Below are positions 42,509-51,408 of a DNA stretch of 64,000 nt, in pieces. A program made the translations under genes and the position numbers. The DNA is from Glutamicibacter sp. B1. Lineage in GTDB: Bacteria > Actinomycetota > Actinomycetes > Actinomycetales > Micrococcaceae. Numbering within the stretch: position 1 is the first letter of the stretch; the number at the start of each line of letters is the position of its first letter. The stretch lies in assembly GCF_039602135.1 (NCBI RefSeq), contig NZ_CP125942.1, forward strand, positions 2,914,001 through 2,978,000. Reading direction: 5' to 3'. The notes below the pieces were generated by a model, which ran no database searches, had not been told where the DNA came from, and saw nothing but the letters and a program-made list of their open reading frames with translations.

Positions 42509-44110
42509 ATGACTACCAACACCGAGCAACTCACCGGGCAGTCGATTCTCGCTGGTGAACGAACCACAGGCACCGGCCGCACCGTGAATGGTTACAACCC
42601 TGCCACCAACGAGCCACTAGAACCGGGCTACAGCCTGATCGATACCGACCAGCTGAAAATTGCCACCACGGCAGCTGCCGAAGCTTTTGATTCCTTCCGT
42701 GCATTGGATCCAGAAAAGCACGCTGCTTTCCTGGAAGCTATCGCCGATAACATCGAGGCGGTAGGTGAAGAACTAGTTGAACGCGCCATGGTCGAAACCG
42801 GTCTACCCGCAGCACGCCTAAACGGCGAGCGCGGACGCACCACCGGCCAGCTGCGTCTCTTCGCGAAGGTGGTCCGCCAAGGTGACTTCCGTGGCGTTCG
42901 AATCGACCCGGCACTACCAGATCGCACTCCCCTGCCACGCGTAGATATTCGTCAGCGCAAGATTCCTCTGGGTCCGGTAGCAGTCTTTGGCGCTTCCAAC
43001 TTCCCATTGGCGTTCTCCACGGCCGGTGGTGATACCGCTTCAGCGTTGGCTGCGGGTTGCCCGGTAGTGTTCAAGGCACACAATGCTCATCCTGGTACCA
43101 GTGAAATCGTTGGTCGTGCCATCACTCAGGCTGTCGCCGATGCCGGTCTTCACCCCGGTGTTTTCTCCCTGGTCTACGGCCCAGGCGCGTCCATCGGACA
43201 GGCCCTGGTAGCCGATCCAGCGATCAAGGCAGTTGGCTTCACCGGTTCTCGTTCCGGCGGTACCGCGCTGATGGCTACCGCGGCGGCACGACCAGAACCG
43301 ATTCCGGTCTACGCCGAAATGAGCGCCATCAACCCGGTCATCTTCTTCGAAGGTGCCCTTGCCGAAGATCCAGAAGGCCACGCCAAGGCTTATCTGGGAT
43401 CCGTCACCGGTTCCTCGGGCCAGCTTTGCACCGCGCCCGGTCTCGTCTTTGTCCCTTCCGGTGCCGCTGGGGATGCTTTTGCAAAGGCCATCGCTCCGGT
43501 TACCGCAACCAGCGTTGGACAAACTATGCTGACCGAAGGCATTTACACCGCGTGGAGTGAAGGCGTCGCTGCGCTGGAAAGCCAAGACGGTGTTGAACTG
43601 CTGGGTCGTGGCACACAGGGTGAGAGTGAAAATGCGCCGGCCCCTGCGATCTTTGCTTCGGGGGTTAAGCAACTGGTCAACAATCCGGTGCTTCAAGAAG
43701 AGATCTTTGGTGCCGCCTCCCTCGTGATTCGTTATAACAGCCCTGAAGAACTGTCTAACACCCTGTCCAAGTTGGAAGGTCAGCTCACTGCTACCTTGCA
43801 ACTGAACGATTCGGATCATCAAGCAGCTGCCCAAGTACTCCCGATTTTGGAGACCAAAGCAGGACGTATCTTGATCAATGGTTGGCCAACCGGTGTTGAA
43901 GTTGGTGACGCCATGGTTCATGGTGGTCCGTTCCCTGCCACTTCTGCACCGCAAACCACTTCAGTGGGAACCCTGGCCATTGAACGATTCCTGCGCCCAG
44001 TGGCGTATCAGAACTTCCCCGAAGCTCTGCTGCCACAACCACTGGCTACCGATAACCCGTGGAAATTGAATCGTCGCGTGGATGGCACGCTGAAGCTTGC
44101 AGGAGAATAA
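42509..44110 (+). CDS. 2,5-dioxovalerate (alpha-ketoglutarate semialdehyde) dehydrogenase
   Basis: Oxidises 2,5-dioxovalerate to 2-oxoglutarate with NAD(P)+, the last step of the pathway into the TCA cycle. The 533-residue aldehyde dehydrogenase has the fold motifs GPVAVFGASNFPLAFS, GFTGSRSGG, catalytic Glu in VYAEMSAINPV and catalytic Cys in GSSGQLCTAPGLV. The GQLCTAPG context is diagnostic of the KGSADH type. It lies 36 nt after kdgD and 3 nt before gudD. Confidence 0.92.
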   Translation: MTTNTEQLTGQSILAGERTTGTGRTVNGYNPATNEPLEPGYSLIDTDQLKIATTAAAEAFDSFRALDPEKHAAFLEAIADNIEAVGEELVERAMVETGLPAARLNGERGRTTGQLRLFAKVVRQGDFRGVRIDPALPDRTPLPRVDIRQRKIPLGPVAVFGASNFPLAFSTAGGDTASALAAGCPVVFKAHNAHPGTSEIVGRAITQAVADAGLHPGVFSLVYGPGASIGQALVADPAIKAVGFTGSRSGGTALMATAAARPEPIPVYAEMSAINPVIFFEGALAEDPEGHAKAYLGSVTGSSGQLCTAPGLVFVPSGAAGDAFAKAIAPVTATSVGQTMLTEGIYTAWSEGVAALESQDGVELLGRGTQGESENAPAPAIFASGVKQLVNNPVLQEEIFGAASLVIRYNSPEELSNTLSKLEGQLTATLQLNDSDHQAAAQVLPILETKAGRILINGWPTGVEVGDAMVHGGPFPATSAPQTTSVGTLAIERFLRPVAYQNFPEALLPQPLATDNPWKLNRRVDGTLKLAGE

Positions 44111-44113
44111 CGC

Positions 44114-45442
44114 ATGAGTGCACAACCAACTATTGCGTCGGTAGAAGTCATTCCAGTTGCCGGTCATGATTCCATGTTGCTGAATCTCTCCGGCGCACAC
44201 GGTCCTTTCTTCACTAGAAATATCGTGATCATTACCGACTCTGAGGGACGCACCGGTTTGGGTGAAGTACCCGGTGGTGAAGCCATCCGCTCCACCATTG
44301 AAGAAGCCGGGGCGCTGATCAACGGTGCACCGGTAGCTAAGTACCGTTCCCTGTTGCGTCAGATTTCCAGCCGTTTCGCAGACCGCGACAAGGGTGGACG
44401 TGGAGCACAGACTTTTGATTTGCGCACCACCGTTCACGCGGTGACCGCAGTAGAGTCAGCCCTCTTAGATCTGCACGGTCAGTTCCTCTCAGTTCCGGTC
44501 GCCGAACTGCTTGGCGACGGCCAGCAACGCGACGCGGTACCAATGCTTGGCTACCTCTTCTACGTGGGTAACCCTGACGCCACGGACCTTCCTTACCTTC
44601 GTGAACCTAACGGTGCCGATGATTGGGAAAAGATCCGTCGCGAGGAGGCGATGACGCCACAGGCCGTGGTTCGTTTAGCTGAAGCTGCCCAGAAGCGTTA
44701 CGGGTTCAAAGACTTCAAGCTCAAGGGTGGAGTTCAGGAAGGCGATACTGAAGTCGATGCAGTCATCGCACTCAAGGAACGCTTCCCTGATGCTCGCATT
44801 ACTTTAGATCCAAACGGCGGCTGGTTGTTAGAAGACGCTATCCGTCTAGGAAAGCGGATGCGTGGCGTCGTCGCTTACGCTGAAGACCCATGTGGTCCGG
44901 AAGGTCGCTTCTCAGGACGTGAAGTCATGAGTGAGTTCCGTCGTGCCACTGGTTTACAGACGGCAACCAACATGATTGCTACCGACTGGCGCGAGATGTC
45001 GCACGCGGTGCGCACCAATGCGGTTGACATTCCGCTGGCAGATCCACACTTCTGGACTATGTCTGGTTCCGTGCGCGTGGCTCAACTCTGCGATGAATTT
45101 GGTCTTACCTGGGGATCTCATTCGAATAACCACTTCGATATTTCCTTGGCGATGTTCACGCAGGCTGGTGCGGCTGCTCCGGGCGAAATCACTGCCTTGG
45201 ATACTCACTGGATTTGGCAGGATGGGCAGGGTCTAACCGAAGAACCACTGCAAATCCGAGATGGTCAGATTGAGGTTCCGCAGCGTGCTGGTCTGGGTGT
45301 GGAGTTGAACCGCGAACGCGTGAACGAAGCACACGAGCTCTACTTGGAGCACAGTCTAGGATCACGAGACGATGCGGTATCAATGCAATATCTCATTCCG
45401 GGTTGGAGCTTTGATTCCAAGAGCCCGGCACTGGTTCGCTAA
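44114..45442 (+). CDS. gudD: Glucarate dehydratase
   Basis: Dehydrates D-glucarate (and L-idarate) to 5-keto-4-deoxyglucarate. The 442-residue enolase-superfamily enzyme has the Lys pair in DFKLKGG, Asp/Asn in LDPNGGW, Glu in AEDPCGPEG, Asn in TATNMIA and the catalytic His in [11 protein letters not shown]. The N-terminal capping domain holds [15 protein letters not shown]. It is the third gene of the kdgD operon and is followed by a terminator. Confidence 0.93.
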   Translation: MSAQPTIASVEVIPVAGHDSMLLNLSGAHGPFFTRNIVIITDSEGRTGLGEVPGGEAIRSTIEEAGALINGAPVAKYRSLLRQISSRFADRDKGGRGAQTFDLRTTVHAVTAVESALLDLHGQFLSVPVAELLGDGQQRDAVPMLGYLFYVGNPDATDLPYLREPNGADDWEKIRREEAMTPQAVVRLAEAAQKRYGFKDFKLKGGVQEGDTEVDAVIALKERFPDARITLDPNGGWLLEDAIRLGKRMRGVVAYAEDPCGPEGRFSGREVMSEFRRATGLQTATNMIATDWREMSHAVRTNAVDIPLADPHFWTMSGSVRVAQLCDEFGLTWGSHSNNHFDISLAMFTQAGAAAPGEITALDTHWIWQDGQGLTEEPLQIRDGQIEVPQRAGLGVELNRERVNEAHELYLEHSLGSRDDAVSMQYLIPGWSFDSKSPALVR

Positions 45443-45471
45443 AAAATTGATATTGAATACATGAGCGCCAT

Positions 45472-45514
45472 GGGGACGGCTGGGCCAACATCTAATGTTG
45501 ACCCAGCCGTCCCC
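45472..45514 (+). terminator. Terminator of the kdgD operon
   Basis: GGGGACGGCTGGG pairs with CCCAGCCGTCCCC (13 bp) and, after one mismatch, CAACAT with ATGTTG, closing a 3-nt loop. It begins 29 nt after the gudD stop; no long T-run is seen. Confidence 0.75.
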
Positions 45515-45570
45515 GCGGTGTTCTCTGCCTGTACTCGTACGGGCACCCAGAAGGACAAGCAGGAGAATAA

Positions 45571-46512
45571 ATGCAAGGCGTGATGCAAGGTTTCGCGGTA
45601 GTCCTCATTCTGATTGGGGTAGGACTCGCCACCGCAAAATTTCTCCCAAGTAAGCGCCAAGCCATTTCCTCCGGGCTGACACCACTGATTTTTTACATCA
45701 CCAATCCTGCTCTGATGTTCATCCTCTTGGCCGATGCTGACTTAGGCCTGGTGCTCGGTGTTTTCACCCCCATTGCTTTGCTCACCGCTGCATTGACCGG
45801 TGCACTATTTGCGGTGTCCTCCAGAGTATTTCTGAAGACCCCTGCCCACGATCTCCCAGCGGCCGCCATGGCCACGAGTTACGTTAATGCAGGGAACATC
45901 GGTATACCCTTGGCGCTCTATGCCGTGGGCAGCACGACCCCCGCAGTGTCCGTCTTGATAGCCCAGTTGCTTGTCATCGCGCCTGCCTATTTATGCATGT
46001 TCGCGTTGGTATCGCGCAAGCTCAATCCAGCGACTCAAGAGTTACCGCTGGGCAGAACGATTCTTAAATCTATTGCCAATCCGGTAACTATCGCCACAGC
46101 CATAGGTGCCTGTTTTTCCTTCTTCCATCTCAAGCTTCCCGAAGTTTTACATGACCCCTTGGAAATGCTGGGTAATGCTTCGATTCCGCTCTTACTGATG
46201 GCCTTTGGCATGTCTTTGTACGGTCAAAAGCCCTTGGCCGAAAAGGATGGCCGGCCAGAAGTTTTGCTGGGCAGTGCGTTCAAAGTTGTTGTCATGCCCT
46301 GTGTCGCGTGGAACATGGGAAGGTTCGTTTTCGGCCTTGAATCAATAGAACTTACGGGAGTTGTGGTGATGGCAGCGTTGCCTACCGCGCAGAATGTTCT
46401 CTTGTTCAGTCAACAGTTTTCTTTGAAGCCTACTGTGCCTCGGGAAGTAATCCTGGCCAGTACCTTCTTGTCCATCCCGGTAGCATTATTAGCAACGTTC
46501 CTGTTGAGCTAG
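45571..46512 (+). CDS. AEC-family (auxin efflux carrier type) transporter
   Basis: A 313-residue membrane protein with about ten helices. FYITNPALMFILLADADL, SYVNAGNIGIPLALYAVG and VMAALPTAQNVLLFSQQF are the conserved AEC segments with the helix-breaking Asn-Ala-Gly-Asn. Bacterial AEC carriers move malonate, malate and other carboxylates. AGGAG precedes ATG 45571 by 5 nt. A second, frameshifted copy follows 17 nt later. Confidence 0.87.
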   Translation: MQGVMQGFAVVLILIGVGLATAKFLPSKRQAISSGLTPLIFYITNPALMFILLADADLGLVLGVFTPIALLTAALTGALFAVSSRVFLKTPAHDLPAAAMATSYVNAGNIGIPLALYAVGSTTPAVSVLIAQLLVIAPAYLCMFALVSRKLNPATQELPLGRTILKSIANPVTIATAIGACFSFFHLKLPEVLHDPLEMLGNASIPLLLMAFGMSLYGQKPLAEKDGRPEVLLGSAFKVVVMPCVAWNMGRFVFGLESIELTGVVVMAALPTAQNVLLFSQQFSLKPTVPREVILASTFLSIPVALLATFLLS

Positions 46513-46529
46513 GAGTTCAAACTCGTCTC

Positions 46530-47461
46530 ATGTTTGGTGTCTTTGAAGGATTTTTCGGTATATGGGCCATCATCGGTATTGGCTACTGGGCTGCAAAGAA
46601 AAACATCTTTGGTCCTGAAGGGCGCATGATCCTCAACCGACTCACTTTCTTCATCGCCTCCCCTGCTCTACTGTTCACCACGATTGCTGGAGCCAATCCC
46701 CAAGAAGCTTTAGGCTCACAACTTTTTATCGCGCGGGGCTTTCTGCCAGCGTAATTTTTGCACTGTTCTATTTACTCTCACGCTGGTTATTCAAGCGCTC
46801 GGCCGGTGAACGAACAATCGGCGCGATGGCGGCATCAACGGTGAATGCCGGAAACCTCGGGTTACCCATCGCCCTCTACGCGTTGGGAGATATTTCCCTA
46901 GCGGCACCGGTGGCTCTATTTCAGATGGCCATCATGACGCCCGTGTCACTGTCGATGATGGAGAAAGCGACCAGCAGTAAAGAACCCGGTGGACAAAGCG
47001 TGCTGGTGCGAACCCTATCTAACCCGATGATTATCGCTTCGGCCGCAGGCCTGGCTTGTTCGATATTTCATTGGATGCCACCGCAGTTGCTACTAACTCC
47101 TATCGAATTGCTCTCTGGAGCATCGATTCCGGCCATGCTCTTAGGCTTCGGCATTTCATTGGTGGGCTCTAAGCCTCTTCAGAAGTCAACGCAGCGACGT
47201 ACCGAAGTCTGGGTTGCCGCCGGGCTCAAACTCGTGGCTCATCCGCTCTTGGCGTGGGCGCTGGCCGCCTGGGTCTTCAGGCTTGATTCCACGGGTCAAT
47301 ATATCGCGGTCATCATGGCCGCTCTACCTACCGCGCAGAATATTTTCGTCAATGCAGACCGGTATAGCGCAGGAATTACTATTGCGAAGGACACCGTATT
47401 GGTCACCACGATTTTGGGTATTCCAGTGATGCTGGCCTTTGCAGGTTTATTGCACCCTTAG
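46530..47461 (+). pseudogene. Second AEC-family transporter, frameshifted
   Basis: The reading frame from ATG 46530 has AEC sequence (GIWAIIGIGYWAAKKN, FFIASPALLFTTI) but stops at 46754. The continuation LSASVIFALFYLLSRWLF and then the AEC core STVNAGNLGLPIALYALG and AALPTAQNIFVNAD runs in the frame that reads through ATG 46826 to the stop at 47461. The shift fits loss of one base, most simply one G in the GGGG at 46735-46738; restoring it gives IARGLSASV. It is either a true pseudogene or a sequencing error. Intact, it would be about 310 residues and similar to its neighbour. Confidence 0.85.
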
Positions 47462-47496
47462 CCCTGCGGAGAACTTGCCGGGCTGTTTTGAACAAC

Positions 47497-48447
47497 TCAC
47501 GACTTCTTTGGCAACGACGCGTTCTCCGGAATGCTCGACCCTTCAACAGTCTCCAACGACTCAATAAAAACCTCGCGCAAGCGTTGAGCAGCAGGATTCA
47601 CCGAGCCTTCTTCCCACGCAATAAAAATGTCCGAATGGTTCAAGTCTTGTAGTCCGTCCGGGCCAGTTAGCTCCTCAAACACCACGCCAGGCGGGGCGAA
47701 GTCCATTGCGCTGGCTGGTACGAGGGAGACACCGAGTCCCACCGCCACTAGTGCCATCAGCGCAGGAATCTGGCTCGCGATTTGGGCGATAGTTGGTTTG
47801 CTACCTACAGAATCAAATAGCCGAATCACCAGATCGTAGAAGTACCGCGCTTCGTTCGTTGAATACATCATCAATGGCAGCCCTACCAGCTCTTTGATGA
47901 GTACACCCTTGCCGGTGACTAAGTGGTGTCCCGACGGCAGGGCCACCACAAGACGGTCTTTCTTCACCAGACACGATTGAACGCCCGGTCTAGTAACCAC
48001 CGGACGCAACAAACCAACATCAATATTTCCGCTGCTCAGTGCATCGAGCTGGTCAATGGAGACAGCTTCACGCAAAACCAAGGTGACATCTGGCAGGTGG
48101 CGTGCTGCCGTGGATAACAATGCTGGCAAGACCGATTGTCCTGCCACCGAGGTGTAGCCAACGACCACCGACCCGGAATCACCGGTTGATACACGTGAGA
48201 CTTCGATACTCGTTCGACGACTCAAGTCCAAGAGACGGCGTGCATTCGGCAATAGGACTTCTCCAGCTGCGGTGAGCTGCACATTGCGCGAGGTTCGGGT
48301 GAAGAGCTTGGCAGACAGTTCGCGTTCTAACAGCTGGATCTGTCGACTCAACGGAGGCTGAGTCATGTTCAATCGTTCAGCGGCGGCACCGAAGTGGAGT
48401 TCTTCAGCGACAGCGACGAACGACTCCAGTTGAATGAGCGAAAACAT
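47497..48447 (-). CDS. LysR-family regulator, second of the island
   Basis: A 316-residue LysR protein with HTH segment AAAERLNMTQPPLSRQIQLL, almost the same recognition helix as the LysR at 40502. ATG 48447 has GGAG 7 nt upstream; a TTG one codon earlier is unlikely. It is divergent from the second glucarate-dehydratase gene, whose promoter holds copy 3 of the shared motif. Confidence 0.9.
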   Translation of the reverse strand: MFSLIQLESFVAVAEELHFGAAAERLNMTQPPLSRQIQLLERELSAKLFTRTSRNVQLTAAGEVLLPNARRLLDLSRRTSIEVSRVSTGDSGSVVVGYTSVAGQSVLPALLSTAARHLPDVTLVLREAVSIDQLDALSSGNIDVGLLRPVVTRPGVQSCLVKKDRLVVALPSGHHLVTGKGVLIKELVGLPLMMYSTNEARYFYDLVIRLFDSVGSKPTIAQIASQIPALMALVAVGLGVSLVPASAMDFAPPGVVFEELTGPDGLQDLNHSDIFIAWEEGSVNPAAQRLREVFIESLETVEGSSIPENASLPKKS

Positions 48448-48483
48448 CAATGCTCTCCTTGAATCGTTGATTGCATAAGTTAG

Positions 48484-48498
48484 CTTGGACAGGTATCA
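48484..48498 (+). promoter_or_regulatory. Aldarate-island motif, copy 3 (second dehydratase promoter)
   Basis: CTTGGACAGGTATCA, differing from copy 2 at one base, in the 100-bp gap between the second lysR and the dehydratase gene. Confidence 0.62.
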
Positions 48499-48548
48499 AT
48501 TTGGGCTTCTAAGGTGATTCTAAACCCAGACGACCAAGGGAGTAGCTC

Positions 48549-49871
48549 ATGTTGGATGCAACGACGCAACAAGTCTTCAGCCAAGACCTGCCAGATCAGC
48601 AACCGTTCTGTAGGATTCAAAAAATCGAGGTCACCCCGGTAGCCTTCGCTGACCCTCCGTTGCTTAACTCTGTGGGCGTTCATGAACCGTACGCGTTGCG
48701 TGCCATCATCGTGGTCCACACGGACAGCGGACACTACGGCCTAGGCGAAACCTATGGCGATGAAGTGCACGTGAATCGTCTGCGCCGAGCAGCCGAAGAA
48801 CTGATCAACGCTGATCCTTTCAACCTCAACGTGATCTCCCGTCTGGTATCAGCTTCACTACGCCAAGATGACGGCCAAGGTGGGCACGGAACCGGTGGCA
48901 TGGTCACCACCACCTCACTTGATGATCGTGTGCTCTCCGCGTTCAACGTTGCCTGTCTCGACATCCAAGGCAAGATCCTCGGCCTGCCGGTGAGCACACT
49001 ACTCGGCGGGGCTGTACGGGAACATGTAGATTTCAGCGGCTACCTCTTCTACAAATGGGCGGCCCACCCCGGACAAGAACCTGATAAATGGGGACCCGCC
49101 GAGGACCCTGCAGGAATCGTCGCTCAAGCTCGCATCATGGTCAACGACTACGGATTCCGTGCCCTGAAGCTCAAGGGTGGGGTGTTCCCTCCAGATCAAG
49201 AGGCCGCAGCGATTGAAGCTTTGCACAAGGAATTTCCTGACATTCCGCTGCGACTAGATCCCAATGGAGTGTGGAGCGTGCCAACCGCTATCAACGTTGG
49301 ACACCGGCTAGAGTCCTCACTCGAATATCTCGAAGACCCTTGTTTGAGCATTGCAGATAACGCCGCGGTGCGCGCAGAAATTTCTCTGCCTATTGCCACC
49401 AATATGTGTGTGGTTTCCTTTGCTGATCTCCCACCGGCTATGGATGCCAAGGCCATCGATATTGTGCTCTCGGATCATCATTTCTGGGGTGGGCTTAGCC
49501 GGTCAAAATTGCTTTCCGGATTTGCAGAAACCTTTGGGTTGCGTCTTTCGATGCACTCTAATTCGCATCTTGGCATCAGTTTTGCTGCCATGATCCATCT
49601 TGCTGCAGCGACCGAGAACATCGACTATGCGTGCGACACTCACTGGCCTTGGAAGCGCCAAGAAGACGATGTCATTGTGCCTGGCGTGTTGAGCATTCAA
49701 GAAGGGCGCGTCAAAGTCCCCACAGCACCGGGTCTTGGAATCGAATTGGACCCTCAGGCCTTGGAACGCATGCACCAGCAGTATCTCGACAGCGGACTTC
49801 GCCAGCGGAACGACACCGGCTACATGCAATCCATCGATCCTAGCTACGAGCTGAAGAGCCCAAGATGGTAA
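48549..49871 (+). CDS. Glucarate-dehydratase-like enzyme (GudD paralogue)
   Basis: A 440-residue enolase-superfamily member. All GudD active-site positions are kept: Lys pair in ALKLKGG, LDPNGVW, Glu in YLEDPC, Asn in IATNMCV and His in SMHSNSHLGIS. It differs from the operon GudD in substrate-loop regions (for example NSVGVHEPYALRAIIVVH in place of [15 protein letters not shown]), so it may use another aldarate or be the GudX-like partner. Its stop overlaps the following dehydrogenase gene by 7 nt. Confidence 0.87.
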   Translation: MLDATTQQVFSQDLPDQQPFCRIQKIEVTPVAFADPPLLNSVGVHEPYALRAIIVVHTDSGHYGLGETYGDEVHVNRLRRAAEELINADPFNLNVISRLVSASLRQDDGQGGHGTGGMVTTTSLDDRVLSAFNVACLDIQGKILGLPVSTLLGGAVREHVDFSGYLFYKWAAHPGQEPDKWGPAEDPAGIVAQARIMVNDYGFRALKLKGGVFPPDQEAAAIEALHKEFPDIPLRLDPNGVWSVPTAINVGHRLESSLEYLEDPCLSIADNAAVRAEISLPIATNMCVVSFADLPPAMDAKAIDIVLSDHHFWGGLSRSKLLSGFAETFGLRLSMHSNSHLGISFAAMIHLAAATENIDYACDTHWPWKRQEDDVIVPGVLSIQEGRVKVPTAPGLGIELDPQALERMHQQYLDSGLRQRNDTGYMQSIDPSYELKSPRW

Positions 49872-50857
49872 ACCCGCTCAAGATCGTGGTCAGCGATCCT
49901 ATTGTGTCCCGCTTCGAATCACGCTTCCGTCAGTTAGTGCCAGAGCACGAATGGCATTTCATCGCAGGCCTGCCCAGCGAGGATCAATCAGAACAGATTG
50001 CCGAAGCTGATGTGCTGGTCTGTGCCAAGCTGTCACCCGAAGATGCCCAACGATGCCAGGCGGGCCTAGTACATGTCACGGGTTCGGGTACGGACCGGGT
50101 GGCCTTGGCATCCCTGCCAAAGACGACCCGGGTCGCTACGACGTCTCATCACGAACGGTCCATCGCCGAGCACATTCTGATGGTCATCCTCGCTCACGAA
50201 CGTCGTTTGTTCGAAGTCACCAATGAACTACGCGATGGACTATGGAAAACAGTGGCTACCGACCAAACTGTCCCCATGTTCCGGACTTTTAAGGATCTGA
50301 CTATCGGTTTCATCGGGATGGGCGGCATAGGACGCCAGACTCTTGCGGCCGTCTCTGCTTTGGGGGCGAAATCTGTAGCGGTTCGTCGCAACATATCAGC
50401 CACGGCTGAAGCCGACGAAAACCTGTTATGGGTCAAGTCCATGGAGTACTTACCGTTGCTTCTCGAGTCCAGTGACGTGGTAATTCTAGGATTGCCGCTG
50501 ACGGATGAAACCCAGAATTTGCTGGGTGCAAAGGAATTTGGTCTCATGCGTGAAGATGCGTTGCTCATCAACGTTTCACGTGGGCCAATTGTTGATGCCC
50601 AGGCCCTACTGGTTGCTTTGGAACGCAAGAGCATCGGTTGCGCTGCATTAGATGTTTGGTGGGAAGCTCCGCTCAATAAGGTAGCTCCCGAGCTGACCCA
50701 ACGGCTCGCGGCTCACCCACAAGTGATCGCTACCCCGCATTATTCAGGCCATGCCAAAATCACCTTTGAGCCGCGTGTCAATGAAATCTGTAAAAACATC
50801 GATGACTACGCAACTCAACGCTCGCAGTTAGTCACGGCAGCTGGCGCAGAGAGTTGA
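49865..50857 (+). CDS. D-isomer-specific 2-hydroxyacid dehydrogenase, second copy
   Basis: A 330-residue NAD(P)-dependent enzyme with GFIGMGGIGRQTLAAV, catalytic Arg in NVSRGPIVD, Glu in WWEAPLN and His in ATPHYSGH. It is only distantly similar to the gene at 31814. Translational coupling to the GudD paralogue suggests that it reduces or oxidises a product or precursor of that dehydratase. Substrate unknown. Confidence 0.85.
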   Translation: MVNPLKIVVSDPIVSRFESRFRQLVPEHEWHFIAGLPSEDQSEQIAEADVLVCAKLSPEDAQRCQAGLVHVTGSGTDRVALASLPKTTRVATTSHHERSIAEHILMVILAHERRLFEVTNELRDGLWKTVATDQTVPMFRTFKDLTIGFIGMGGIGRQTLAAVSALGAKSVAVRRNISATAEADENLLWVKSMEYLPLLLESSDVVILGLPLTDETQNLLGAKEFGLMREDALLINVSRGPIVDAQALLVALERKSIGCAALDVWWEAPLNKVAPELTQRLAAHPQVIATPHYSGHAKITFEPRVNEICKNIDDYATQRSQLVTAAGAES

Positions 50858-50951
50858 ACTCGAGTTTTGATCATGTGCCACTAATTCACATTTGAGGCAC
50901 CGCGTCAGGAAAATTCTGCCTTGGCGCGGTGCACTCCATAGAATGGTGCCC

Positions 50952-51395
50952 ATGCAAGATGAAAAGCTGCTGCAAATGGTTGAAGAAGAGTTCACTGCGA
51001 TACTTCTGCACGCCAGGGACATGATCATTCGGCGTGCCAAGGCCGTACACCCAGACTTGCAGGCGCCCGGATACCGACTTTTGTCGTTAGTGATCCGTGA
51101 TGATGCGCAGCAGCAGGGTGCTTTGGCTGAAAAACTCCGTCTTGATAAAGCAACAATTTCGCGTTTGGTTCAGCAGCTAGAATCCCTCAATCTGGTGAAT
51201 CGCACGCAGGATCCCTCAGACCGTCGTGCTCAGCTCGTCTCCGCAACGCCCATGGCTCATGAGAAGTGGCGCGATAGCGGGAACACCTTGCGTCAAGAGC
51301 TACGTAAGCAGCTCACCGAGTGGGAAGAAAGCGAACTACAGAACTTTGGGGAACTCTTGCATCGTTTGAATATCAGATTCGACGAACTCGTCTAG
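50952..51395 (+). CDS. MarR-family transcriptional regulator
   Basis: A 147-residue winged-helix regulator with GYRLLSLVIRDDAQQQGALAEKL, recognition helix DKATISRLVQQLESLNLVNR and wing DPSDRRAQLVSATP. ATG 50952 is preferred because TAGAAT ends 7 nt before it (leaderless layout) and would overlap the in-frame ATG at 50943. It is not linked to an obvious target; it converges on the helicase gene. Confidence 0.85.
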   Translation: MQDEKLLQMVEEEFTAILLHARDMIIRRAKAVHPDLQAPGYRLLSLVIRDDAQQQGALAEKLRLDKATISRLVQQLESLNLVNRTQDPSDRRAQLVSATPMAHEKWRDSGNTLRQELRKQLTEWEESELQNFGELLHRLNIRFDELV

Positions 51396-51408
51396 CTACT
51401 AGCCTCGG

